From Motiliproteus sp041586735 (GTDB lineage: Bacteria > Pseudomonadota > Gammaproteobacteria > Pseudomonadales > Balneatricaceae), in assembly GCA_041586735.1 (NCBI GenBank), contig JBFGZQ010000015.1, forward strand, positions 15,033-79,032: a DNA stretch of 64,000 nt, read 5' to 3'. The position numbers and the translations under genes are program-made. Shown here piece after piece: positions 50,465 to 58,958 of the stretch (position 1 is the first letter of the stretch; each line of letters begins with the position of its first letter). A model generated the notes under the pieces. That model worked only from the letters and a program-made list of their open reading frames with translations, had not been told where the DNA came from and ran no database searches.

Positions 50465-51183
50465 CGATGGTAAAGCACGACATTATGGTGCTGCGTGACC
50501 TGCATGCCCACTACGGCAAGAGTCATATATTGCAGGGTGTGAACTTCGATCTGCGCCAAGGCGAGATCGTCAGCCTTCTGGGCCGCAACGGCTCGGGGCG
50601 CTCGACGACTATGAAGGCCGTGATGGGCCTAGTGACGCCGAGCAAGGGGGAGGTCTTGTTGAACGGACACAACTTGGCCGGTCAGCGACCCTTTACGATA
50701 TGCCGCGCGGGGATCGGCTACGTCCCGGAAGAGCGGGAAGCCTTTCTCAACCTCACGGTCGACGAGAATCTGGCGATGGGAGTGCAACAGGGCGTTCCCG
50801 GCGCGACGCAATGGACGGCCGAGCAGATGTTCGACTATTTTCCCCGGCTGAAGGAACGCCGCAACACGCGTGCCGGCAGCCTATCGGGCGGAGAACAACA
50901 GATGCTGACGATGTGTCGCAGCCTGCTGGGCAACCCGCTGGTCATGCTGATAGACGAGCCGACTGAAGGCCTGGCGCCGATGATTGTGCAGGCAGTGGGT
51001 GAAATGATCACGGATATCAATCGCAAAGGTGTGTCGGTCGTGCTGGTCGAACAGAAGCTGGTTATTGCGTTGAAGGTATCACATCGAGTAGCGGTGATGG
51101 GGCACGGGCGGATCGTATTCGAGGGCACGCCCGACGAGCTGATCGCCAACCACACCATTATGGAAGAATGGCTGGCCGTCTGA
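50461..51183 (+). CDS. ABC ATP-binding protein (LivF-like), Walker A Lys to Arg
   Basis: A 240-residue LivF-type ATPase with the signature SLSGGEQQMLTMCRSLL, Walker B LVMLIDEPTEGLAP and the H-loop region VVLVEQKLVI. The Walker A motif reads LLGRNGSGRSTTMKAVMG, with Arg where Lys normally contacts the nucleotide phosphates. A few LivF-type proteins may tolerate this, but it is unusual. Start at 50461 overlaps livG; an ATG two codons on (50467) is also possible. Confidence 0.9.
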   Translation: MTMVKHDIMVLRDLHAHYGKSHILQGVNFDLRQGEIVSLLGRNGSGRSTTMKAVMGLVTPSKGEVLLNGHNLAGQRPFTICRAGIGYVPEEREAFLNLTVDENLAMGVQQGVPGATQWTAEQMFDYFPRLKERRNTRAGSLSGGEQQMLTMCRSLLGNPLVMLIDEPTEGLAPMIVQAVGEMITDINRKGVSVVLVEQKLVIALKVSHRVAVMGHGRIVFEGTPDELIANHTIMEEWLAV

Positions 51184-51202
51184 GCCATTCGGGAGGAATA
51201 AC

Positions 51203-51679
51203 ATGCAAATGACAGCACCTATGGAAGTAGGCCTTACCGTCACCGACCTGGCCAGGATGCGCGCATTCTACGAAACCGCGCTGGAATTACAATTTGTGTC
51301 CGAAATTTATGTGCCAGGACCCAAGGCCACAGAGGCCGCGATGTGTGCCGAGGGCTACACTGTTGTCCGTTTTCAGACCCAGACCGGCGAGCGGATCAAG
51401 CTGTTGGCACCCGACGTGCCGCCCGCGCCACGCACCGATACCGGTGACATGATCTTGTCGCACCAGGGCGTCACCTACCTGACCTTCATCGTTGATGATA
51501 TCGCCACGGTGGTCGAGCGGGTGCGCGCGGCAGGGGGGACGCTGCTGAATGTTGCGCCCGTGACCGAGGTTCGCCCCGGTGTATTCCTGTCCTTCCTGCG
51601 CGACCCCGAGGGCCACCTCCTCGAGATCGTCTCCTATGCCGATGTGTCGGCTTACCGCAATGATAGAGCGAGAAAATGA
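51203..51679 (+). CDS. VOC family protein
   Basis: A 158-residue glyoxalase/dioxygenase-fold protein. The first module begins EVGLTVTDLARMRAFYETAL and the second holds GVTYLTFIVDDIATVVERVR and SFLRDPEGHLLEIVSY with the late Glu ligand. VOC proteins include epimerases, lyases and dioxygenases; the reaction here is unknown. GGAGGA precedes the ATG. It is the first enzyme gene after the transporter and probably acts on the imported compound or an early intermediate, for example as an epimerase before the two SDRs. Confidence 0.87.
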   Translation: MQMTAPMEVGLTVTDLARMRAFYETALELQFVSEIYVPGPKATEAAMCAEGYTVVRFQTQTGERIKLLAPDVPPAPRTDTGDMILSHQGVTYLTFIVDDIATVVERVRAAGGTLLNVAPVTEVRPGVFLSFLRDPEGHLLEIVSYADVSAYRNDRARK

Positions 51680-51680
51680 C

Positions 51681-52418
51681 ATGATGTTTGACTTCAATGG
51701 CGAGACGCTGCTCCTGAGCGGGGCGAATGGCGGCATCGGGCGCGAGGTAGCGCTGATCTTCGACAGGGCCGGAGCGAATATGGTACTGGCAGACCGCGAT
51801 TTGGCATCGATGCAGGCGTTTGCGGCGGAACTCGATGGCCCGGGGCGTAAGATCTGCCTGGCGATGGACGCTGGCGACCCAGACTCTGCGCAGGCAGTGG
51901 TGGATCGGGCCGTCGCGGAATTCGGCAGTATCGATCATGTCGTGCCGTCGGCGGGCATATATCTGGCCGAGCCTTTTACCGAGATGACCGATGAGCAGTG
52001 GCGGCGCACCCTGTCTATCAACCTCGACGGTGTTTTTTATCTGCTGCGTCGCGCGGCTCCGCATCTGACGGCGGGGTCAAGTATCGTCAACCTGACCTCG
52101 CTCGCCGCCTTTCGGGGGGCGTTCAGCAACGCCCATTACGGCGCCACCAAGGGGGCGCTGGTTTCACTAACCAAGGCGCTGGCGCGAGAGCTGGCGCCCA
52201 ATACGCGGGTCAACGCCGTTGCGCCGGGCGTAATTGAAACACCGATGACACGGGAACTACTGAACACGCGCGGCGATGCGAGCATTGCGCAGACGCCGCT
52301 TGGGCGGTTCGGCAAGCCATCCGAGATCGCCTCGGTCATTGCTTTTCTCTGTTCCGACGCCGCGAGCTTCATTACTGGCGAGACCATTCAGGTGAATGGC
52401 GGAATCTACATGGTCTGA
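51681..52418 (+). CDS. Short-chain dehydrogenase/reductase (operon copy 1)
   Basis: A 245-residue classical SDR: LLSGANGGIGREVA for cofactor, PSAGIYL replacing NNAG, catalytic Ser in IVNLTSLAAF and YxxxK in HYGATKGA. It starts at the double ATG (51681/51684), one base after the VOC stop; an in-frame ATG at 51660 would overlap that gene. It is adjacent to a second SDR, so the two may handle opposite stereoisomers or successive oxidations. Confidence 0.87.
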   Translation: MMFDFNGETLLLSGANGGIGREVALIFDRAGANMVLADRDLASMQAFAAELDGPGRKICLAMDAGDPDSAQAVVDRAVAEFGSIDHVVPSAGIYLAEPFTEMTDEQWRRTLSINLDGVFYLLRRAAPHLTAGSSIVNLTSLAAFRGAFSNAHYGATKGALVSLTKALARELAPNTRVNAVAPGVIETPMTRELLNTRGDASIAQTPLGRFGKPSEIASVIAFLCSDAASFITGETIQVNGGIYMV

Positions 52419-52476
52419 TCGACCGAGACCAATAACAATAACATTGGGACAGTAATGGCCCGTAAAGGAGATAGTA

Positions 52477-53232
52477 ATGGCTGGATTACTTGATGGAAAG
52501 TTGGCTCTTGTAACGGGGGCCGGGCAAGGGGTTGGCGCAGCGATTGCGCGTGGAATGGCTGAGGCGGGGGCCGAGGTTATCCTGACCGATCTGAATGCGG
52601 ACTCGCTGGAGAAGAGTATCGCGGCGCTGCGGGGTGACGGCCTGAACGTACGATCTGAAGTCCTAGACGTGACTGACCGGGCCGCAACGCTGGCGCTGGC
52701 CAGGCGGATTATGGAGAAAGACGGCGGGCTTGATGTGCTTGTGAACAATGCTGGGGTCGCGGGACGTGCGTCGTTTGACGATCCGGCAGTGACTGAGGTG
52801 TTCGACCGTATTGTGGACGTCAATCTTGGTGGCACGTTCAATGTCTCGCAGGCGTTGGTTGGGGCGCTAATCGCCCGCAAGGGCTGCGTCGTGCATCTGT
52901 GCTCGGTCGCAAGTTTCGTCGCCGGCGGTTCGACGGCTGGCTATGTCGTATCCAAAGGGGCGGTGCGGTCGCTGACCCAGGTGATGGCACGCGATCTGGC
53001 GTCGCATGGCGTGCGTGTCAACGCCGTTGCCCCCGGCATTATCATGTCCGAGATGGCACTTGCACAGTTGAATCGCCCCGAGGGGGCCGACTGGTTCCTG
53101 AACCGCGTGCCGATGAAGCGCATCGGCGAAACGCGCGAAGTGGTCGACCCTGTGATCTTTCTGGCCTCCGAAATGGCCAGCTTCATCACGGGTACCGTTT
53201 TGCCCGTCGATGGCGGCTTTCTCTCCGCCTGA
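52477..53232 (+). CDS. Short-chain dehydrogenase/reductase (operon copy 2)
   Basis: A 251-residue SDR with LVTGAGQGVGAAIA, LVNNAGVAG, Ser in LCSVASFVA and YxxxK in YVVSKGA, ending in the usual TGTVLPVDGGFLSA. AAAGGAG is upstream. It is only distantly similar to the preceding SDR, so it is not a recent duplicate. The likely role is oxidation of an alcohol to the keto compound used by the TPP-dependent E1. Confidence 0.9.
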   Translation: MAGLLDGKLALVTGAGQGVGAAIARGMAEAGAEVILTDLNADSLEKSIAALRGDGLNVRSEVLDVTDRAATLALARRIMEKDGGLDVLVNNAGVAGRASFDDPAVTEVFDRIVDVNLGGTFNVSQALVGALIARKGCVVHLCSVASFVAGGSTAGYVVSKGAVRSLTQVMARDLASHGVRVNAVAPGIIMSEMALAQLNRPEGADWFLNRVPMKRIGETREVVDPVIFLASEMASFITGTVLPVDGGFLSA

Positions 53233-53255
53233 CCCTAATATTCTGGAGCACTGAA

Positions 53256-55445
53256 ATGCCTGCTTATTCTGATTTAACCCCACTGGCCTCTTGGCGCGAA
53301 ATTCGTGCCACCGAGGCCGATTACACCGCGCTGGACCCGAAGACCGGGAGGACCATGCTGGCGCAGATGAGCCTGATCCGTGCCTTCGAGGAAAAAGTAT
53401 TGGAGCTGGCCGCGCAGGGACTTGTGCACGGGCCCGCGCATTCGGCCATTGGCCAAGAGGGCGGTGCCGTAGGCTCTGCGCTCTCGATGCGTTCCTCCGA
53501 TCAGATCAACGGTGCGCACCGGGCGCACCACCAATTTTTAGCCAAGGCGCTGGCCTACATCGTGCCTGCCGGCATCGACCCGGAAAAACCCTTAGAAGAC
53601 ACCGTTCGCAGCCTTTCTAAGAGGGCGCTCGCCGAAATCCTGGGGCTCGCGCAGGGCTTTTGCAACGGGCGTGGTGGATCGATGCACCTGCGCTGGGCCG
53701 AGAGCGGTAATCTCGGCACCAATGCCATTGTCGGTGGCGGAGTGCCGATGGCGGCGGGGGCTGCGTGGGCGCACAAGAAAGCCGGTACGGGTGACGTTGT
53801 GTATACCTACTTCGGCGACGGTGCGACGAATATCGGCTCGGTTCTCGAGACCATGAACCTTGCAGCGGCCTGGAAACTGCCGATCTGTTTCTTTATCGAA
53901 AACAACCGCTATGCCGTTTCCACTCATGTCGAGGAAGTCACTGCGGAAGCACGGCTGTCAGCGCGTGGGCTGGCGTTTGGTATTCCATCCTTCAAGGTCG
54001 ACGGGATGGATGCTCTGGCGGTCTATCTAGCGTCGCAAGAGGCTAACAAGATCATGCGCGCCGGAGAAGGGCCGACGATTATCGAAGCCGATGTCTATCG
54101 TTATTTCCACCAGAATGGCGCACTGCCCGGTTCCGCTTTCGGTTATCGGACGAAGGAAGAAGAAGCCGAATGGCGGGGACGTGACCCGATTGCATCGATG
54201 GCGGCGCTGCTGATCAAGCGACAGATCATCAGCACCGATGCGGTTGAGGCCTTACGTGAGTGCTGTCAGACGCTGATGAACGTGGTTGCTGACGAACTGC
54301 TCGAGACGGTTGATGGCAAGAAACGTATCATTCCCTCGCTGTGGCCGGAGGAGAGCTTCCGCGACTATGGCTTGCGGGGCGACCTGTCGGAAATGGCTGG
54401 CGCCCGCTATGTTGAGCTTGCCGACTTCAGCGGCCCCCTAGAGGAGAATGCCAAGTTCATCGACAAGGTGGCTGACGTGATGGAGCATCGCATGGCCACG
54501 GACGAGAGTCTGGTGGTGCTGGGCGAGGATGTACATCGGCTGAAAGGGGGTACCAACGGCGCCACCCGTGGCCTGTCGCAGAAATACCCGGACCGCTGCC
54601 TGGGTACGCCGATTGCTGAAAATGCCTTTACCGGCCTTGCAGCGGGCATGGCGGCGGATGGCCGCGTGCGACCAGTGATCGAGTTTATGTATCCCGATTT
54701 CATGTGGGTTGCGGCGGACCAGGTGTTCAACCAGATCGGCAAGTTCCGCCACATGTTCGGCGGCGAAAGCCCTATGCCGCTGGTGCTGCGCACCAAGGTG
54801 GCGATGGGTACGGGTTACGGCTCACAGCACTCGATGGATCCGGCGGGGATCTTCGCGACCTCCCCAGGCTGGCGCATCGTTGCCCCTTCGACACCTTATG
54901 ACTACATCGGTCTAATGAATTCGGCGTTGCGCTGCAACGATCCAGTTCTGGTGATCGAGCACGTCGACCTCTACAACGCTAAGGGTCCCGCCCCGGCTGA
55001 GGACCTGGATTATTGTATTCCCCTGGGCAAGGCGAAGGTGGTGCGCCCGGGATCGCAGATCACCATCCTGACCTACCTGGCGATGGTCGAAAAGTCTCGT
55101 CAGGAGGTCGAGAGGCTGGGTGTCGATGCCGAGATCATCGACCTGCGTTCGCTCGACCGGGCGGGGCTGGACTGGGAGACGATCGAGGCGTCGGTACGAA
55201 AGACTAACAACGTTCTGATCGTCGAGCAGGGGGCGCTGGGTACCTCATATGGCGGGATGCTGGCGGACGAGTTACAACGGCGCGTATTCGATTATCTGGA
55301 TCAGCCGATTCTGCGCGTGACTGGAGGCGAGGCATCGCCGTCGATCTCCAAGGTGCTGGAAGCGGCCGCCTGTACACGTCCGCAGGACGTGGCGGCGGGT
55401 ATCTGCGAAGTTATGGCGGGCCAGGGCCTGCCGTTGTCAGAATGA
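53256..55445 (+). CDS. TPP-dependent 2-oxoacid/acetoin dehydrogenase E1, alpha and beta parts fused
   Basis: A 729-residue protein combining both E1 chains. Residues about 25-340 are the alpha part, with FGDGATNIGSVLETMNLAAA and FIENNRYAVSTH forming the TPP motif (GDG to NN). Residues about 400-729 are the beta part, with VLGEDVHRLKGGTNG, GTPIAENAFTGLAAGMA and EFMYPDFMWVAADQ. In most E1 enzymes of this class the two are separate genes. With E2 and E3 it would convert a 2-oxoacid or alpha-hydroxyketone to an acyl-CoA. A GGAG ribosome site is 9 bases before the ATG at 53256; the open frame further upstream overlaps the SDR and is ignored. Confidence 0.92.
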   Translation: MPAYSDLTPLASWREIRATEADYTALDPKTGRTMLAQMSLIRAFEEKVLELAAQGLVHGPAHSAIGQEGGAVGSALSMRSSDQINGAHRAHHQFLAKALAYIVPAGIDPEKPLEDTVRSLSKRALAEILGLAQGFCNGRGGSMHLRWAESGNLGTNAIVGGGVPMAAGAAWAHKKAGTGDVVYTYFGDGATNIGSVLETMNLAAAWKLPICFFIENNRYAVSTHVEEVTAEARLSARGLAFGIPSFKVDGMDALAVYLASQEANKIMRAGEGPTIIEADVYRYFHQNGALPGSAFGYRTKEEEAEWRGRDPIASMAALLIKRQIISTDAVEALRECCQTLMNVVADELLETVDGKKRIIPSLWPEESFRDYGLRGDLSEMAGARYVELADFSGPLEENAKFIDKVADVMEHRMATDESLVVLGEDVHRLKGGTNGATRGLSQKYPDRCLGTPIAENAFTGLAAGMAADGRVRPVIEFMYPDFMWVAADQVFNQIGKFRHMFGGESPMPLVLRTKVAMGTGYGSQHSMDPAGIFATSPGWRIVAPSTPYDYIGLMNSALRCNDPVLVIEHVDLYNAKGPAPAEDLDYCIPLGKAKVVRPGSQITILTYLAMVEKSRQEVERLGVDAEIIDLRSLDRAGLDWETIEASVRKTNNVLIVEQGALGTSYGGMLADELQRRVFDYLDQPILRVTGGEASPSISKVLEAAACTRPQDVAAGICEVMAGQGLPLSE

Positions 55446-55460
55446 ACAGGGGGTTGAAGA

Positions 55461-56678
55461 ATGGCTACTGAAATAATCCTGCCGTCGTTGTCAGCGGGGA
55501 TGGAAGACGCGGTTATCGCGAAATGGCGGGTCAAAACGGGCGAGAAGGTGAGTCTGGGGCAGGTGCTGGCCGAGATCGAAACCGACAAGGCGATGATGGA
55601 GTTTGAGGCCGAGGCCGATGGGATTGTAGGGCGGTTGAATATCGAGGAGGGCAAGCGCGTCGACGTCGGACAGGTCATCGCGGTGCTGGTCGCGGAGGGG
55701 GAACCCGTACCCGAGGCGGGTTCCGCTCGTGCGCCGGTCGAGGTCGCGGCCGCCACAGCGGCGCTTCAACCGGAGGCCGAGGGCGAGCGAAAGCATGGCG
55801 CATCGCCGCTAGCGCGCCGGATAGCCGCCCTAGCGGGGATCGATCTCGAGGGCTGCGAGGGCAGCGGGCCAAGGGGGCGAATCGTCAAGATCGATGTCGA
55901 GCGCTTGCTTGCCGCACAGGATGCGGTACCCGCCGTAACGCCTGCTGTGCAGGCGCCTGCGCAGCAGGCTGTTGGCGTACCCGCCGGCATCGGCCCCTAC
56001 GAGGTGAAACCGCTGTCGAACATGCGTCGAGTCATCGCCCGCCGGCTGGCCGAAGCGAAGCAAACTGTGCCGCACTTCTACCTGTCGGCCGATTGCGAGC
56101 TGGACGCGCTGCTTGCTCTGCGCGCTGAGATCAATGCAGGCCGTGATAAGGCTGGGAAGATTTCGGTCAACGATTTTGTTATCAAGGCAGCGGCCTGCGC
56201 GTTGCGTAAGGTGCCGGAGGCAAACGTAGTCTGGAACGGCGACGAAATCCTGCAGTTGGCGGACGTGGACATTTCCGTCGCGGTGGCGACAGATGGTGGG
56301 TTGTTGACGCCGATCATCCGCGGCGCCGACCGCATGAGCCTAGGTACACTGTCGGACGAAATGAAAGCGCTAGCGGCCCGCGCACGCGAGGGCCGGTTGA
56401 AACCCGAGGAGTATCAGGGCGGGGGCTTCTCGATCTCGAATCTCGGGATGTATGGCGTCAAGAGTTTCTCGGCGATTATCAACCCGCCACAAAGTTGTAT
56501 CTTGGCGGTTGGTGCGGGCGAGAAGCGCCCTGTCGTACGAGGCGAGCAGATCGTGCTGGCCGATGTGTTTAGCGTGACGCTGTCGGTCGACCATCGTTCG
56601 GTCGACGGTGCGCTCGGGGCGCAAGTGTTGGCGGCATTTAAGGAGGGCATCGAGAATCCGATGTCGCTGCTACTGTGA
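55461..56678 (+). CDS. Dihydrolipoamide acyltransferase E2 of a 2-oxoacid/acetoin dehydrogenase complex
   Basis: A 405-residue E2 with three parts. The lipoyl domain (about 1-78) carries Lys43 in IETDKAMMEFEAEADG. The peripheral-subunit-binding domain (about 112-150) reads ASPLARRIAALAGIDL and GSGPRGRIVK. The catalytic domain ends with VTLSVDHRSVDGALGAQ, the HxxxDG active site. One lipoyl domain only. The start is 15 bp after the E1 stop, and the stop overlaps the next GTG start. Confidence 0.94.
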   Translation: MATEIILPSLSAGMEDAVIAKWRVKTGEKVSLGQVLAEIETDKAMMEFEAEADGIVGRLNIEEGKRVDVGQVIAVLVAEGEPVPEAGSARAPVEVAAATAALQPEAEGERKHGASPLARRIAALAGIDLEGCEGSGPRGRIVKIDVERLLAAQDAVPAVTPAVQAPAQQAVGVPAGIGPYEVKPLSNMRRVIARRLAEAKQTVPHFYLSADCELDALLALRAEINAGRDKAGKISVNDFVIKAAACALRKVPEANVVWNGDEILQLADVDISVAVATDGGLLTPIIRGADRMSLGTLSDEMKALAARAREGRLKPEEYQGGGFSISNLGMYGVKSFSAIINPPQSCILAVGAGEKRPVVRGEQIVLADVFSVTLSVDHRSVDGALGAQVLAAFKEGIENPMSLLL

Positions 56679-57484
56679 TTAGTGGAGGCACGCGGCTGTT
56701 TGCGATCGTGGCCCACCCGGTACGCCATGTGCGGACGCCGCAGGCGATGAATGCGCTGTTCGAGCGCGAGGGTGTCGATGCGGTGATGGTGCCCTGCGAC
56801 GTAAGGCCAGAGCACCTGGCTGCCTTTGTCGCTGGATTGCGGGGAATTGAAAACTTCGGCGGTCTGGTCGTGACCGTGCCGCACAAGGTGGAAATAGCCG
56901 CCCTGTGCGACCGACTGACGATGCGGGCCCGAGCGGCGAATGCGGTGAACAGCATCCGGCGGGAGCCGGACGGCACCCTGACCGGCGATCTGCTGGATGG
57001 GGTCGGGTTCGTTGCTGGCCTGGAAGCCGCGGGTCACGAGGTTGCCGGGCGACGTGTCTATCTGGTCGGCGCGGGCGGTGCGGCAAGCGCCATTGCCCTG
57101 GCCATTGCGGCAAAGGGACCGGCGCGGCTGACGCTCGCCAACCGCTCGCTCGACAAGCTGAAGGCGCTGGCCGCGCGGCTGGCTGAGCAGTACCCGGCAC
57201 TGGATGTGGTGTGCGGGGGTGATGTCGCAGAGCATGACCTGGTCATCAATGGCACGTCGCTTGGCCTGAAAGCCGATGACCCATTACCGTTGCCGGTTGA
57301 GCGGATAGCGGCGGGGGCAACTGTCGCGGAGGTAATCATGCAACCGGAATACACCTCTCTGCTGATGGCGGCACAGGCTCGGGGCCTGACCGTCCATCCG
57401 GGACGCGCCATGCTGGAAGGGCAACTTTCCGAAATATTCACTTTTCTGACAAAAAATAATATGGAGGCGGATGATGCAACTTGA
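56675..57484 (+). CDS. Shikimate/quinate-dehydrogenase-fold oxidoreductase with altered substrate loop
   Basis: A 269-residue AroE-fold protein. The N-terminal domain has VVTVPHKVEIAALCD with the catalytic Lys, and GDLLDGVGFVAGLE with the catalytic Asp. The cofactor domain has YLVGAGGAASAIALAIA and ANRSLDKL, whose R suggests NADP. The substrate loop that is NPVxHSxSP in AroE reads HPVRHVRTP: the Ser pair that binds the shikimate carboxylate is lost. It is thus unlikely to be biosynthetic AroE. It starts with GTG overlapping the E2 stop and overlaps the next gene by 14 bp. It probably reduces or oxidises a pathway intermediate. Confidence 0.85.
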   Translation: MISGGTRLFAIVAHPVRHVRTPQAMNALFEREGVDAVMVPCDVRPEHLAAFVAGLRGIENFGGLVVTVPHKVEIAALCDRLTMRARAANAVNSIRREPDGTLTGDLLDGVGFVAGLEAAGHEVAGRRVYLVGAGGAASAIALAIAAKGPARLTLANRSLDKLKALAARLAEQYPALDVVCGGDVAEHDLVINGTSLGLKADDPLPLPVERIAAGATVAEVIMQPEYTSLLMAAQARGLTVHPGRAMLEGQLSEIFTFLTKNNMEADDAT

Positions 57485-58925
57485 GGATCCGAGGCTGCTA
57501 CGCGAGGCGGCGCTGATTGGTGGTGAATGGATCGAGGCGAACGGGCAGGGTATTGCTGTCACGAATCCCTCGACCGGTGAGGTGATCGGTCATGTGCCAC
57601 GCCTTGGTCAGCAGGAAACCGCCCGTGCCATCGCCGTCGCGGCACTGGCGCAGAAGGAGTGGGCCGCCCGCACGGCCAAGGAGCGCGCGGACATTCTGCG
57701 CCGCTGGTTCGAACTGATGATGGCTCACAAGCAGGATCTGGGCCGCATCCTGACCGCCGAGCAGGGCAAACCCCTGTCCGAAGCGGTGGGCGAGATCGGC
57801 TATGGCGCCTCGTTCATCGAATGGTTCTCCGAGGAAGCCCGCCGTGTCAACGGCGAAACCATCCCGGGACACCAGCGTGATAAACGCCTGTTGGTAATGA
57901 AGCAGCCGATTGGCGTGGTAGCGGCGATCACACCGTGGAACTTCCCGAATGCGATGATCACCCGCAAGGCAGGGCCGGCCTTCGCGGCGGGTTGCGCGAT
58001 GGTGCTCAAACCAGCCTCCCAGACGCCGTTTTCGGCGCTCGCGCTGGCGGTTCTGGCCGAGCGCGCCGGGCTACCGGCGGGGCTGTTCAGCGTCGTGACC
58101 GGTTCCGCGGCCGAGATCGGTGCCGAGATGACGAGCAACTCTGTCGTGCGCAAGTTGACCTTTACCGGCTCGACCGAGATCGGCGTCGAGCTCTATACCC
58201 AAAGCGCGAAAACAATCAAGAAGCTAGGGTTGGAGCTGGGCGGCAATGCCCCCTTTATCGTGTTCGACGATGCCGACTTGGATGCGGCGGTGGAAGGTGC
58301 GCTGATAGCCAAGTTTCGCAACAACGGCCAGACCTGCGTCTGCGCGAACCGGATCTATGTGCAGGACGGTGTCTATGACGCCTTCGCCAAGAAGTTGACT
58401 CGGGCTGTGGCGCAATTGAAAACTGGCGATGGCTTGGAAAACGGTACGAACCTTGGCCCTCTGATCGACGCAGGAGCGCTCGCAAAGGTGGAGGAGCACG
58501 TCGCTGACGCACTGTCTAAGGGCGCGAAGCTCGCGCTCGGCGGCAAGCGTCACGCGCTTGGTGGCACCTTCTACGAAGCGACCGTCCTGACTGAAGTTAC
58601 ACCGGAAATGGCCGTTGCGAGGGAGGAAACTTTTGGTCCCGTCGCGCCGCTGTTCCGGTTCAGCGATGAGGCAGAGGTGATCGCTCAGGCGAATGACACC
58701 GAGTTCGGGCTGGCGTCCTATTTCTATGCGCGAGACCTGACGCGGGTGTTCCGCGTGTCCGAGGCGCTGGAGTACGGCATGGTCGGGGTGAACACCGGCC
58801 TGATCTCGACCGCCGAGGCTCCGTTCGGGGGGGTCAAGCTGTCGGGCCTCGGCCGTGAAGGATCCAGCCACGGGATAGAGGAATTTCTCGAGCTTAAATA
58901 CGTTTGCCTGGGCGGAATCGCTTAA
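57471..58925 (+). CDS. Succinate-semialdehyde dehydrogenase-like (GabD family)
   Basis: A 484-residue aldehyde dehydrogenase. The cofactor region is AITPWNFPNAMITRKAGPA, the general base Glu lies in LGLELGGNAPFIVFDD, and the catalytic Cys in RNNGQTCVCANRIYV, a pattern highly typical of GabD. It would oxidise succinate semialdehyde or a similar aldehyde to the acid with NAD(P). In an acetoin-like pathway it could oxidise the aldehyde released by the E1 complex. GGAGG precedes the start, which overlaps the AroE-like gene. Confidence 0.93.
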   Translation: MMQLEDPRLLREAALIGGEWIEANGQGIAVTNPSTGEVIGHVPRLGQQETARAIAVAALAQKEWAARTAKERADILRRWFELMMAHKQDLGRILTAEQGKPLSEAVGEIGYGASFIEWFSEEARRVNGETIPGHQRDKRLLVMKQPIGVVAAITPWNFPNAMITRKAGPAFAAGCAMVLKPASQTPFSALALAVLAERAGLPAGLFSVVTGSAAEIGAEMTSNSVVRKLTFTGSTEIGVELYTQSAKTIKKLGLELGGNAPFIVFDDADLDAAVEGALIAKFRNNGQTCVCANRIYVQDGVYDAFAKKLTRAVAQLKTGDGLENGTNLGPLIDAGALAKVEEHVADALSKGAKLALGGKRHALGGTFYEATVLTEVTPEMAVAREETFGPVAPLFRFSDEAEVIAQANDTEFGLASYFYARDLTRVFRVSEALEYGMVGVNTGLISTAEAPFGGVKLSGLGREGSSHGIEEFLELKYVCLGGIA

Positions 58926-58958
58926 TTCATACGGGCTTGTTATTACTGGAGGGGAAGC

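Noticed and set aside
56675..57484. Calling this gene aroE (biosynthetic shikimate dehydrogenase)
   Set aside because: The substrate-binding Ser pair is missing and the gene is inside a catabolic operon; only the fold is supported.
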